Positions 39,501 through 47,287 of a stretch of 64,000 nt of DNA are shown piece after piece (position 1 is the first letter of the stretch; each line of letters starts with the position of its first letter). The notes under the pieces are model-generated. The model searched no databases. It worked only from the letters and a program-made list of their open reading frames with translations, and was not told the DNA's origin. The stretch is from positions 186,001 to 250,000 of the forward strand of contig NZ_FUKN01000013.1 of the NCBI RefSeq assembly GCF_900163785.1, written 5' to 3'. The stretch comes from Psychrobacter sp. JB385 (lineage in GTDB: Bacteria; Pseudomonadota; Gammaproteobacteria; Pseudomonadales; Moraxellaceae). Made by a program: the position numbers and the translations under genes.

Positions 39501-40121
39501 CTTCCCATACGTTTCACTTCTTCTAATCCTAAGCAAAAAGCATTGCTATTTGGCTATGGTATTAATAAAACCAGTGTTGATAACGCGACCAATCCAACGC
39601 GTGGTATACGACAGTATTATTCACTTGAAGCTGGGGCAAAGAGCGCCTTTAGTGATACCGATTTGGCAATTGCGCGTGCAGGGGTCAGTGGTATCTATAG
39701 TTTTGGCGAAGACAAAAAGCATCAGGTACTAGGCAGTGTTAATACAGGCTATATTTGGGCAGATGATTTTTATGACGTGCCTTATAAACTTCGCTTCTTT
39801 GCAGGTGGTGATCAGAGTATCCGAGGCTACGACTATGAAAGCTTATCTCCGATAGATAAAGGTTATCTGACCGGTGGACAGATTCTTGCAGTGGGTAGCG
39901 CAGAGTACAATTACGAATTTAGACCTGGCTTTCGTGGGGCATTTTTCACTGATGTAGGTAATGCCTATGACAAGAATTTTGATACTGAGACAAAAGTTGG
40001 TGTTGGTGTTGGGGTTCGTTGGGCCTCACCTGTTGGCGTGGTGAGAGTCGATGTGGCCGCTGGCGTGACAGAAGATAGCATTCCAATCAGATTGCATTTC
40101 TTTATTGGCTCTCCTTTATAA
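36600..40121 (+). CDS. tamA: TamA-like outer-membrane assembly protein, greatly extended
   Basis: Omp85-family barrel that works with TamB in outer-membrane assembly and lipid transport. It has 1173 residues against about 577 in E. coli. Layout: a 48-residue polar N-terminus; a hydrophobic signal core (FTALATSLVGFGITPIAFA, about 57-75); an approximately 310-residue Asn/Asp/Gln/Ser-rich linker; POTRA domains from about residue 395; an approximately 190-residue Asn/Ser/Thr-rich insertion (about 640-830); then the barrel with FAGGDQSIRGYDYE. AGGAA lies 6 bases before the ATG at 36600, so the long N-region seems real; in-frame ATGs at 36714 and 36744 lack a good site. tamB follows by 68 bp, confirming identity. 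Confidence 0.9.
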   Translation: MKHQPSTPSRTVSIMPRVIVNTQDDISNHSHQENVQKTMNDTHDNVSRMYFRRSALFTALATSLVGFGITPIAFADTTDNATIDNQSITDQAMTAQAANLVEGNIEQNDDQLNMALDALRLKKAVEQGIIEQSVLDDYAEQSLGAKKSESKTGTTQNPNTQSSSASNTQTNMDYAENVDSDLDLSENANDDLAQQAAAIQQQGYQMMTPEQIDRELAAMDLQNTQDIENINSSSNGNNNPINRNDNDFDGPIATLADTTPPIGLDAELDANSLPIPNNLDTLGRNGTADEQAETSEVMSRPINVSDAVSSRDEEGASEGIVAAGEVTGAEGTSSSDIINPDDYLPDYQTEDQAISQSIEQASKPKPLARNRGNIVKRLYNRLFNNGAMTLPHVDTTIYMSQAAPDGTVDNTSKVIKADDDIQPMKNIKAALDDTTVQSVVDFTAALPRLRETALNAAKAVGYYDVTLRLRQPNADTIDVIIDELGEPVRVDSRIVEVRGEGREQKEFIDFEKELPPQEGDIFNHRVYQNSKAALESLSNTYGYFDQYWLNKSVDIILPDNTADISLIYNTGDRYEFDDVVFFTYDAETNTLTQDPDKLPVELSLLQQLFDFKPGDPFYRPDVTKFSNDLSATRYFNTVNVESILPPNERSEASTLAFSNAPNTNNEALDSDINSDGTTSTVATDVNSANGNANGTENLAAANDSRNISQDNASTSGEVVAASESDTSANSGDTVNPADIATLEFEADEETLDKLQAIRRKAERLSNLPDDRVLDEKDQEAQNLLGKISDSISNVAQKIFPDEKSILADENFVPPTLAGRKTPQDVLESKKVPLYVFVSSSKPRDAQVGLGYGTDTGVRATAKIDYNLLNRQGYQAGAETEVSRINKNIGVYASRPWKHPLNDKLEGRLTYEEELIDQGEGNFDLSTRTLKAALNRNIRREKGWNSSYSVRYRLDELETGVDDTKLDDLPIRFTSSNPKQKALLFGYGINKTSVDNATNPTRGIRQYYSLEAGAKSAFSDTDLAIARAGVSGIYSFGEDKKHQVLGSVNTGYIWADDFYDVPYKLRFFAGGDQSIRGYDYESLSPIDKGYLTGGQILAVGSAEYNYEFRPGFRGAFFTDVGNAYDKNFDTETKVGVGVGVRWASPVGVVRVDVAAGVTEDSIPIRLHFFIGSPL

Positions 40122-40189
40122 TTGGATTTAGTGTTTTTTTATTTATCGTGCCGATTGCTGGTAATCATTCTTTAACGTAGTTGAGTGTC

Positions 40190-43100
40190 ATGCTGACAAA
40201 TAATACCCCGCCTAATAACTCACCAGAGGAAGATCCAGCACAGCGCGATGCTCGTGCAGTCAAACGTTGGTATCCGCTGTCTTTTTTACTTAAGCTACTG
40301 GTACTGATTTTAATCGTATTAGCGATTATGTTTGCAGTCTTTTTCTATGCGGTAGGTACCGATTCAGGTACCAAGTTTGTCTTAGACAAAATCAGTGCTG
40401 AGACAGGAATCAAGTTTAAATACGGGCGCGGTAACTTACGTGATGGTATTTGGATTACGGACATCGATATCGATGCGACTGAAGATCTTGAGGTGCTGGT
40501 CGATAAAGCCTATGTCAAGATTGGTTGGCGTGCCGTGTTTGCCAAAGAAGTACATTTGCGTGAAGCGGACATACAAACCATTGAGATTCTCAATAGTAAG
40601 CCGCCAACAGGTGAGCCATTCGACTATAAAACCTTACAGTTGCCAGTGAACTTGCGTTTTGATCAAGCTAATATTAAAAAAGTTATCTATAAGCAAGTGA
40701 CTAAAGATCCTATCATTGTTCATGATATTGCTGCCCGTGATTTGACATGGGTCGGTAGTACAGTGACGGTTGGGCGTGGTGATCTACGCTATGCCGACAT
40801 AGTTAAAGTCAGTGCGTTGCAAGGTAATATTGATTTGCAAGGGGATTATCCGCTGGACTTAAGCGCCATTGCAGAAGTCAGTGCCTTAGACAAAGCCTAT
40901 ATTGATCCGCTCAATATTACCGCAACAGGAACGCTAAAGCGTACAGTTGGTAAAGTACGTAGTCGCTATAATGATAGTGATGTGAGTGGCGATTTCGTTG
41001 TACAAGGACTGGATACTGATGCGCCGTTCCAAGCAAAATTGCAGTGGGATGATATTTTAATTCCCTATGCCGAAGATCAGAATATCCGTCTAAAAAGTGG
41101 TCGAGCAACTGCAACAGGGGTTATCTCAGAGATACGTCTGCGAATCAATACTGAGCTCACAGCAAAAGATATTCCGTCAGGTCACTATCAAGGTCGCGGT
41201 ATTATCGCAAACAGTCAATTACGTATTGATCGCTTGGATGCCGAAGTGCCTGCGGGTCATTTGATATTGCAAGGTATTTTGGATTGGCAAAACAGCTTTG
41301 ATGCAAAACTGCGAGCGACTGGTAGCAATTTTGACATTCGTAAAGCCATTCCGAATGAATATGCCGACTTTAAAGCGTATGCACCGCAAAAGCTTAACGG
41401 TAGGTTGTCATTGCATTATCAGCTTCAGAATAGATCTGGTAATACACAGATTGATGCAGATTTGCGTCAACGAGATGGTGAGCACCTCAATGCCAATATG
41501 GTCGCTGGTAAGACATCAGCGAAATCTAAGCAAGCAGCGCCTTGGTATATTGATGCAAGATGGGAGAACCTCATCCGTCGAAATGTACCCGATATCGGCA
41601 ATATTGACAGTCCAAGTGGACAAGCGAATGTCATTGTTCAGGGGTCACGACTCTCTGTCGATGGCAAGGCCGTCATCAATGAGTTGAATGCTGCCCCCAA
41701 AGGAAACTACGATGTGCGCCTGCGTAAAGCGGGTGACGTCATTGATATTAACCGTCTTAACTATACAGGTATAGTGGGCGATTTATCAGGCACTGGACAG
41801 ATTCAGCTGGCAAGCAAACGTCGTCCATTATCATGGCAAGTCGATGCGCGTACCAAGGGTCTGCTACCCAAACAGTATCGCAGTGATTTACCACTTGAGC
41901 GTTTGACTGGTAGCATCAGTGCGCGTGGTCGTCTATTGAATATTACCAAAGGCGGTGTAAGTGGTCAGCGCCATATCATTACTTTGAACAATACGGATTT
42001 GCAGGCACAGCTGGATGCCACGCAAGATAGCCGTACTATTGGCATCACAGGTGGCGGTGATGCCAGTGTCGATATCGTTGGTGGTGAGCTGTCTGTCTTT
42101 GATGCAAGATTCAATGGACAGATTGATACAGCCGATGTACCGAAAGGACGCCTTGTCATCGATGCAGCAGGCACGCCAAACCTGATCAGCATCCGCAAGG
42201 TCAATTACAATGGTGAAGCGGGCGCAGTGAATGCCAAAGGTGTTATTGATTTGCGCAAAAATATTGGCTGGACCATTGATGGCCGTTTTGATCAGTTTAA
42301 TTTAGGCTATTTCTTGCCTAATAACCCAGCAATCATTACAGGTGATTTAAAAACCAGTGGTGAGTGGCAAACTGCGCCCAAAAACCAAGCCAATGCAGCA
42401 GGCAAGTTGCAGCGCTTTGCCGTCAATTTCGATGGCATACTAGATGCAGAGCAACTACCAGCAGGTAAGTTGACCATTGATGCTAGTGGCGATTCGCAAC
42501 TGATTCGTATCAAACGTCTGCGTCATGTAGGCGCAGCAGGTAGTATTGATGCCAAAGGCACCATAGATGTGCGTCAAGGGATTGCTTGGGATATTGATGC
42601 GGTCATGGATCGCTTTAACCTAGGATACTTCCTTAAAGACACGCCAAGTCTTATTACGGGTACCATTAAAACGGATGGTCGTTGGAGTGATACACAGCAA
42701 ACCATCAATGTTGATCAGATCGATCTTAGAGGCATGCTAAAAGGTCAGACGCTTAGCGCCAAAGGCAGTTTGGCCGCAAAAATGCGTCTGCCAAAAGACT
42801 TAGCAGGTTATTTCAAACGTCTCCAAACGCAAGACGCGCAAGCACAATACAGACAAGTTAATGCCTTGATTGATAGTTTGAATGCGGACAATCTGGTACT
42901 GCGTTGGGGTGATAATTACATTACTGCAAATGGTAATGCCAAGCAATTACAAGCAAAAATCAATATTACCAGTTTGGATCAGCTTTCAGACAAGCTGACA
43001 GGTAAAGTCACAGGCGGTGCGACTTTAGCGCAACCAGCAGGACAAGCGTTACCAACCATCTATATTGACTTGGTAGGTGAGCGTCTTGCATTGCCAGGTT

Positions 43101-45184
43101 TTGTCTTACGTCAAGGACGCGTGCGCGGCAAGCTGGTCAACTTGGCAAATAGCCCAAGCCAGCTGATTGTCACGGCTGAGGGTTTGGATGCAGCTGGTCA
43201 AAGCTTTAAACGCCTTAATGTTACCTTTAATGGCACTGAGCAGTCACATATCGTCGATCTAGGCGTTGCCAACGACCAGCTTGATATCAATGCAAGGCTT
43301 AAGGGCGGTTTTAATCGGAGCAATCTTAGCTGGTCGGGTGTGATTGGTCGAGGACGTATCAAATCTAAATACGCCACCTTAAACCAGTTACAGCCTGCAC
43401 AACTGATTGTGAATTTACCTAATAACCAGAACGGTAAAAATAGTGACCTAAAAGTGCAACTGGCAGCGCATTGTTGGCAAGCTTCTGATCAAACGGGTAA
43501 GTTGTGCTTACGCGAAAACTTAGTGGCATCGCCAGATAAAGGTGAGGTCAATGTTGCTTTGCAAAATTTAGATACGTCATTGTTCTCAGTCTTTTTACCT
43601 AAAGATATTGAATGGCAAGCCAAGATTAACGGTAAGGCTATTGTCGGCTGGCAAAAAGGTAGCCCGCCAACTATCAATACGACATTATACTCGGATAATG
43701 GCAAAATCGGCCTAATCCAAGATGGTGATAGTGCACCTGTATCATTGCCTTACAAGCGTGTGTCACTTATTGCGTTATCAGTCCCTGAGGGTATCAAGCT
43801 GCGTACTGACATCAATACGGGCCGCGGTGCTCGCGGCTATGCTGAAGTCGTGGTTGACCCCTATAAAGCGCCTAAGCCAATCTCTGGTGCACTGGTGCTA
43901 AATGAGCTTAACTTAGCGGTATTTAAGCCTTTCTTACCAGGTATGCGAGTACTTGAGGGCAATATCACGATGGCAGGTGGGCTTGGCGGTACATTAGATA
44001 CACCGCAGTTTTACGGTGATGTAAAGCTTGCTAATGGGCGTATTGCGATGCTTGACTTGCCAGTGAATTTGACCAATATAAATACTGAGGCCAAAATTCG
44101 CGGCACACAGGCAACCATTGATGGCTCGTTTAAAAGTGGTACTGGTAATGGCACTTTAACAGGGACAGTTAATTGGCAACAAAAGCTACAAGCCAAATTG
44201 AGTATCGTGGGAGAGCGTTTGGTCATCACGCAGCCACCGTTACTGGTCGCTGAGATTAATCCTGATGTTGATATTATCGTACGTCCAACTGATCGTTATG
44301 TCGATATTAAGGGCGCTGTCACTGTGCCTTCAGCGACTATTCGTCCACCAGAAGCCAGCGAAGATATCATTACACAAACCGAAGATGCCGTTGTACTTGA
44401 TCGTCGTCTGATTGGCAATATTAATGACGTATTGGCTGTCTCAAAACCTTGGTCTATCAATGCTGATGTTGGCGTCGATTTGGGCGATGATATCAACTTC
44501 CGTGGTTTTGGTGCCGTGATTCCATTGGCAGGCGCGATTAATATCACTCAATCTGGTACGGGTGTCATGCGTGCAAGGGGTGTGGTGCAAGTATCACGTC
44601 GTACTAGTGTTGGTATCTTTGGTCAGAATTTAGACCTTAACTATGGCCAAGTACGTTTCAATGGCGATGTCATGAAGCCAAATCTTAGTATTGAAGCTGT
44701 TAAAGAGATCAGCGGTAAGACTGTGGGTGTACGTGTCAAAGGCAGTACGGAAAGTCCAAATATTGTTGTCTTTAATAATGCAGGTTTAACTCAGCAGCAA
44801 GCGATGAACGCTCTAGTAACTGGTCGAATTGATAATAGAAGTGCCACACAGATCAGTGAGCAAGGATTTAAGTCGCAAGTGACCAACAATTTGGCAGCCG
44901 CTGGATTGAATTTTGGTTTGGGTGGTACGCGTAACTTAACCAATCAAATTGGACAAGCCTTTGGTTTTCAAAGCCTGACAGTCGATGCGTCAGGTAGCAG
45001 TGAGGACACCAATGTCAATGTAACAGGTTATGTGTCTCCCGATTTATATATTCGCTATGGTGTCGGTGTATTCAATGCACAAAATAGCCTATCGGTTCGT
45101 TACCAGTTGACTCGTCGTATCTATGTTGAAGCGACTTCAGCGGTAGAAAACGTAGTCGATGTGGTGTATAGCTGGCAGTTTTAG
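40190..45184 (+). CDS. tamB: TamB-like translocation and assembly module protein
   Basis: Long AsmA-like periplasmic bridge anchored in the inner membrane. It partners TamA and is implicated in phospholipid transport to the outer membrane. One N-terminal membrane helix (LLKLLVLILIVLAIMFAVFFY), then about 1600 residues of beta-rich sequence, ending in the DUF490 domain with terminal W-Q-F. It is about 1664 residues, some 400 longer than E. coli TamB. Two tandem approximately 106-residue units (about 42110-42427 and 42428-42700) share I-D-A-x-G, N-L-G-Y-F-L and D-L-K-T-S-G/I-K-T-D-G motifs. The frame opens at a TTG (40181); the ATG at 40190 is preferred. It is followed by a terminator. Confidence 0.93.
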   Translation: MLTNNTPPNNSPEEDPAQRDARAVKRWYPLSFLLKLLVLILIVLAIMFAVFFYAVGTDSGTKFVLDKISAETGIKFKYGRGNLRDGIWITDIDIDATEDLEVLVDKAYVKIGWRAVFAKEVHLREADIQTIEILNSKPPTGEPFDYKTLQLPVNLRFDQANIKKVIYKQVTKDPIIVHDIAARDLTWVGSTVTVGRGDLRYADIVKVSALQGNIDLQGDYPLDLSAIAEVSALDKAYIDPLNITATGTLKRTVGKVRSRYNDSDVSGDFVVQGLDTDAPFQAKLQWDDILIPYAEDQNIRLKSGRATATGVISEIRLRINTELTAKDIPSGHYQGRGIIANSQLRIDRLDAEVPAGHLILQGILDWQNSFDAKLRATGSNFDIRKAIPNEYADFKAYAPQKLNGRLSLHYQLQNRSGNTQIDADLRQRDGEHLNANMVAGKTSAKSKQAAPWYIDARWENLIRRNVPDIGNIDSPSGQANVIVQGSRLSVDGKAVINELNAAPKGNYDVRLRKAGDVIDINRLNYTGIVGDLSGTGQIQLASKRRPLSWQVDARTKGLLPKQYRSDLPLERLTGSISARGRLLNITKGGVSGQRHIITLNNTDLQAQLDATQDSRTIGITGGGDASVDIVGGELSVFDARFNGQIDTADVPKGRLVIDAAGTPNLISIRKVNYNGEAGAVNAKGVIDLRKNIGWTIDGRFDQFNLGYFLPNNPAIITGDLKTSGEWQTAPKNQANAAGKLQRFAVNFDGILDAEQLPAGKLTIDASGDSQLIRIKRLRHVGAAGSIDAKGTIDVRQGIAWDIDAVMDRFNLGYFLKDTPSLITGTIKTDGRWSDTQQTINVDQIDLRGMLKGQTLSAKGSLAAKMRLPKDLAGYFKRLQTQDAQAQYRQVNALIDSLNADNLVLRWGDNYITANGNAKQLQAKINITSLDQLSDKLTGKVTGGATLAQPAGQALPTIYIDLVGERLALPGFVLRQGRVRGKLVNLANSPSQLIVTAEGLDAAGQSFKRLNVTFNGTEQSHIVDLGVANDQLDINARLKGGFNRSNLSWSGVIGRGRIKSKYATLNQLQPAQLIVNLPNNQNGKNSDLKVQLAAHCWQASDQTGKLCLRENLVASPDKGEVNVALQNLDTSLFSVFLPKDIEWQAKINGKAIVGWQKGSPPTINTTLYSDNGKIGLIQDGDSAPVSLPYKRVSLIALSVPEGIKLRTDINTGRGARGYAEVVVDPYKAPKPISGALVLNELNLAVFKPFLPGMRVLEGNITMAGGLGGTLDTPQFYGDVKLANGRIAMLDLPVNLTNINTEAKIRGTQATIDGSFKSGTGNGTLTGTVNWQQKLQAKLSIVGERLVITQPPLLVAEINPDVDIIVRPTDRYVDIKGAVTVPSATIRPPEASEDIITQTEDAVVLDRRLIGNINDVLAVSKPWSINADVGVDLGDDINFRGFGAVIPLAGAINITQSGTGVMRARGVVQVSRRTSVGIFGQNLDLNYGQVRFNGDVMKPNLSIEAVKEISGKTVGVRVKGSTESPNIVVFNNAGLTQQQAMNALVTGRIDNRSATQISEQGFKSQVTNNLAAAGLNFGLGGTRNLTNQIGQAFGFQSLTVDASGSSEDTNVNVTGYVSPDLYIRYGVGVFNAQNSLSVRYQLTRRIYVEATSAVENVVDVVYSWQF
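42110..42700 (+). repeat. Internal duplication in tamB
   Basis: Codons for two units about 318 bp apart encode matching segments (RLVIDAAG/KLTIDASG, VNYNGEAGAVNAKGVIDLR/LRHVGAAGSIDAKGTIDVR, FNLGYFLPNN/FNLGYFLKDT). An older diverged copy may begin near 41746. Confidence 0.75.
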
Positions 45185-45233
45185 AGTCTGGGTTTAAAAG
45201 ACCATGCTGATGACGATATAATTTAAAACCAAT

Positions 45234-45263
45234 AAAAAACGCCTTTTAATGAAGGCGTTTTTT
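45234..45263. terminator. Terminator between tamB and hemP (bidirectional)
   Basis: A perfect 12-bp stem (aaaaaacgcctt at 45234-45245 with 45252-45263) with a 6-nt loop, an A-run and a T7 tract, between convergent genes. Confidence 0.92.
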
Positions 45264-45294
45264 TATAATTGATCTGACATTATGGTTGGTTATT

Positions 45295-45459
45295 TTATTT
45301 GGTTAGAATTAAACGGTTATTACGTGTTAGGCGCAAACGATACTCTTCACCTTCATGCTCGATTCTTACTTCTTTGGTTAAGGCAAATAAGTGTTGTGAT
45401 TGTAGCGTGGGTAGGCGGTTTTCACGGCAATTTAAGTAACGAGAGATGACCATACTCAT
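45295..45459 (-). CDS. hemP: Hemin uptake protein HemP
   Basis: A 54-residue protein with the HemP-family core I-E-H-E-G-E-E-Y-R-L-R-L-T-R-N-N-R and the ending L-I-L-T-K. HemP proteins are small iron-regulated factors encoded near haem-uptake systems; in some beta- and gammaproteobacteria they activate the haem receptor gene, so the role may be regulatory. AAGGA lies 7 bases before the ATG (45459), and a second in-frame ATG is two codons on. A Fur box overlaps its promoter 80 bp upstream. No TonB-dependent receptor is adjacent, so it stands alone. Confidence 0.88.
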   Translation of the reverse strand: MSMVISRYLNCRENRLPTLQSQHLFALTKEVRIEHEGEEYRLRLTRNNRLILTK

Positions 45460-45537
45460 GGCAAATTCCTTTTGATAAAAAGTGGCTGAATAAATTAGTA
45501 GCTGAATGAATCAATAATAGTGTGACTGCCTTTTAAC

Positions 45538-45573
45538 GATAATAATTATCATTTACATTCAATAATTTTGCAA
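45538..45573 (-). promoter_or_regulatory. Fur-regulated promoter of hemP
   Basis: GATAAT-A-ATTATC at 45538-45550 is a perfect 6-1-6 Fur inverted repeat. On the minus strand TTGCAA (45568-45573) and GATAAT (45545-45550) are 17 bp apart, a good -35/-10 pair, and the -10 lies inside the Fur box, so bound Fur would block transcription. A second looser site (aatgatcattgtaatc) is near 45661, upstream of the Nudix gene. Confidence 0.8.
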
Positions 45574-45758
45574 GCCAATTTATAAAATAAAATGCAGTTA
45601 TTATGTAAACTTATCTTAAGCAATCTACATGGATTATTTTTGCTAATTATTGCTTATAAAAATGATCATTGTAATCAATAGCTTAAGCTGTAATTAAATT
45701 TTTTACCCTGCTTGTTTAAAAAAGGCAGAGGTTACAATAACAGTAATAATGGAATCTT

Positions 45759-46844
45759 ATGTTGAATAAAGCACGTAACCAACAAGAAAGTCAAAAAACC
45801 ATCGTAAATGTAGCCGTGGCAGTCATTCACTACAAAGACCAGTATTTACTAGGATTTAGAGATGCAGCTCAACACCAAGGCAACCGTTACGAGTTTGTAG
45901 GTGGTAAGATAGACAATAATGAAAGTGGAGAGCAAGCCGTTATTCGAGAGGTTGCTGAAGAGACTGGCATCGCCATTCAGGATAACACTATCGTCAAACT
46001 TGGTCGTCTCCATCACGACTATGGCGATAAGCAAGTGAGCTTACAGGTTTATAAGATTGAGTTAACCACGGCGCAGCATGAGCAGTACAAACACTGTCAA
46101 TATGGTTTAGAAGGTCAAGCACTGGTGTGGGTAAGTAAACTTGATTTGTTAACAGAGCAATACCCATTACCAGCCGCCAATAAGACCATTCTTAAATGGT
46201 TAAGCGTGCCGACTATGATTGCAATTACTTATCCGTTAACACATTCTGATCCAACATCAGCTTGGCTACAGTACCATCAAGAAAACCTAATGCTAAATAG
46301 CTGGGTATATATGCGAGTGAAAGAAGTAATGTCCGAGGACATAGTCGGGCGCTTAATGCATCAGCGTCCAGATCTTTCAGTCATTGTCTCTCATGATGCT
46401 GATCATGCCCTTCTAATGCCCGAAGATGTGGGCGCTGAAAATAAACATACCTCTCAGCAAGTAGTTGCTCATCACGTAACCCATACGGCACTGATGCAAT
46501 GGTTCGACAGTATTCAAGACAGTAATGCATCAGCTCAGCTTATTTCGCACACGTATCCATTGATCGTCAGCTGTCACGATGCTGCCAGTATTAAAGCTGC
46601 CAATCGACTTGCCAGCGCCCGTTTACAGCAACAATTGCCACCAGTAATCGGCGCTTTTTTATCACCTGTATTGATAACTCAAACTCATCCTAATGCTGAG
46701 CCACTTGGTTGGGAGAGATGGTCAAGTTTGGCGCAGTTGGCAGATATGCCTATCATTGGTTTAGGCGGTTTGTCGCCCGCCATGATCGATCAAGCTTTGG
46801 CGTATGGCGGCATCAGTGTGGCGGGTATACGGCATTTTTATTGA
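45759..46844 (+). CDS. Nudix hydrolase with C-terminal ThiE-like domain
   Basis: A 361-residue fusion. Residues 17-135 are a MutT-type Nudix domain with a complete Nudix box (G-x5-E-x7-R-E-V-x-E-E-x-G-I near residues 49-72), so it probably cleans oxidised dGTP. Residues 150-361 form a TIM-barrel resembling thiamine-phosphate synthase/TenI, ending in GLGGLSPAMIDQALAYG and V-A-G-I-R. The second domain lacks obvious catalytic-lysine context, so thiamine synthesis activity is doubtful. This architecture is known in gammaproteobacteria. No ribosome binding site is strong. Confidence 0.82.
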   Translation: MLNKARNQQESQKTIVNVAVAVIHYKDQYLLGFRDAAQHQGNRYEFVGGKIDNNESGEQAVIREVAEETGIAIQDNTIVKLGRLHHDYGDKQVSLQVYKIELTTAQHEQYKHCQYGLEGQALVWVSKLDLLTEQYPLPAANKTILKWLSVPTMIAITYPLTHSDPTSAWLQYHQENLMLNSWVYMRVKEVMSEDIVGRLMHQRPDLSVIVSHDADHALLMPEDVGAENKHTSQQVVAHHVTHTALMQWFDSIQDSNASAQLISHTYPLIVSCHDAASIKAANRLASARLQQQLPPVIGAFLSPVLITQTHPNAEPLGWERWSSLAQLADMPIIGLGGLSPAMIDQALAYGGISVAGIRHFY

Positions 46845-47287
46845 TTTTAAAATCTAAAAACCTTTTGCGATATTAAAATTTTCTTTGTAATTAATCACTT
46901 AGATTTCAACATAATATTATCTAAGACTGATGTTGATTAAAAAATCTTATTTTGAATAACGGATTTTTAACATATTTATCTGCTCAGTAACTATGTGTTT
47001 ATTCCATAGCATAAACACATAGTTACTTACAAACCGTTGCTTTTTCCTACATTGCGACACTGTTCTAATCGTCCATCTGTCCTTAATATAAACTACCTAA
47101 ACAAAGCGTCTTTACGTTACTTCCACTAATCCAGATGGTCACCCAAACGTTTTATTGCTATTTTGATAACCTGTAATTTTTATGCGCTTACTGGATATAT
47201 TTTCCAAAATAAGTGGTAGATAAGATACTAAATATAATTAACGATAGATAAGACACGCTAACTAACATTATTAACAATGGTACCCAT
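46845..47287. other. Nudix/lipocalin intergenic region (443 bp)
   Basis: AT-rich. It holds a 17-bp perfect hairpin at 46986-47027 and no credible ORF. The promoter of the lipocalin gene should be in the right half but is not clear. Confidence 0.5.
46986..47027. repeat. 17-bp perfect hairpin
   Basis: agtaactatgtgtttat at 46986-47002 pairs exactly with 47011-47027 around an 8-nt loop, about 140 bp after the Nudix gene stop. It lacks a T-tract, so it may be a processing or RNA-stability element rather than a classic terminator. Confidence 0.7.
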
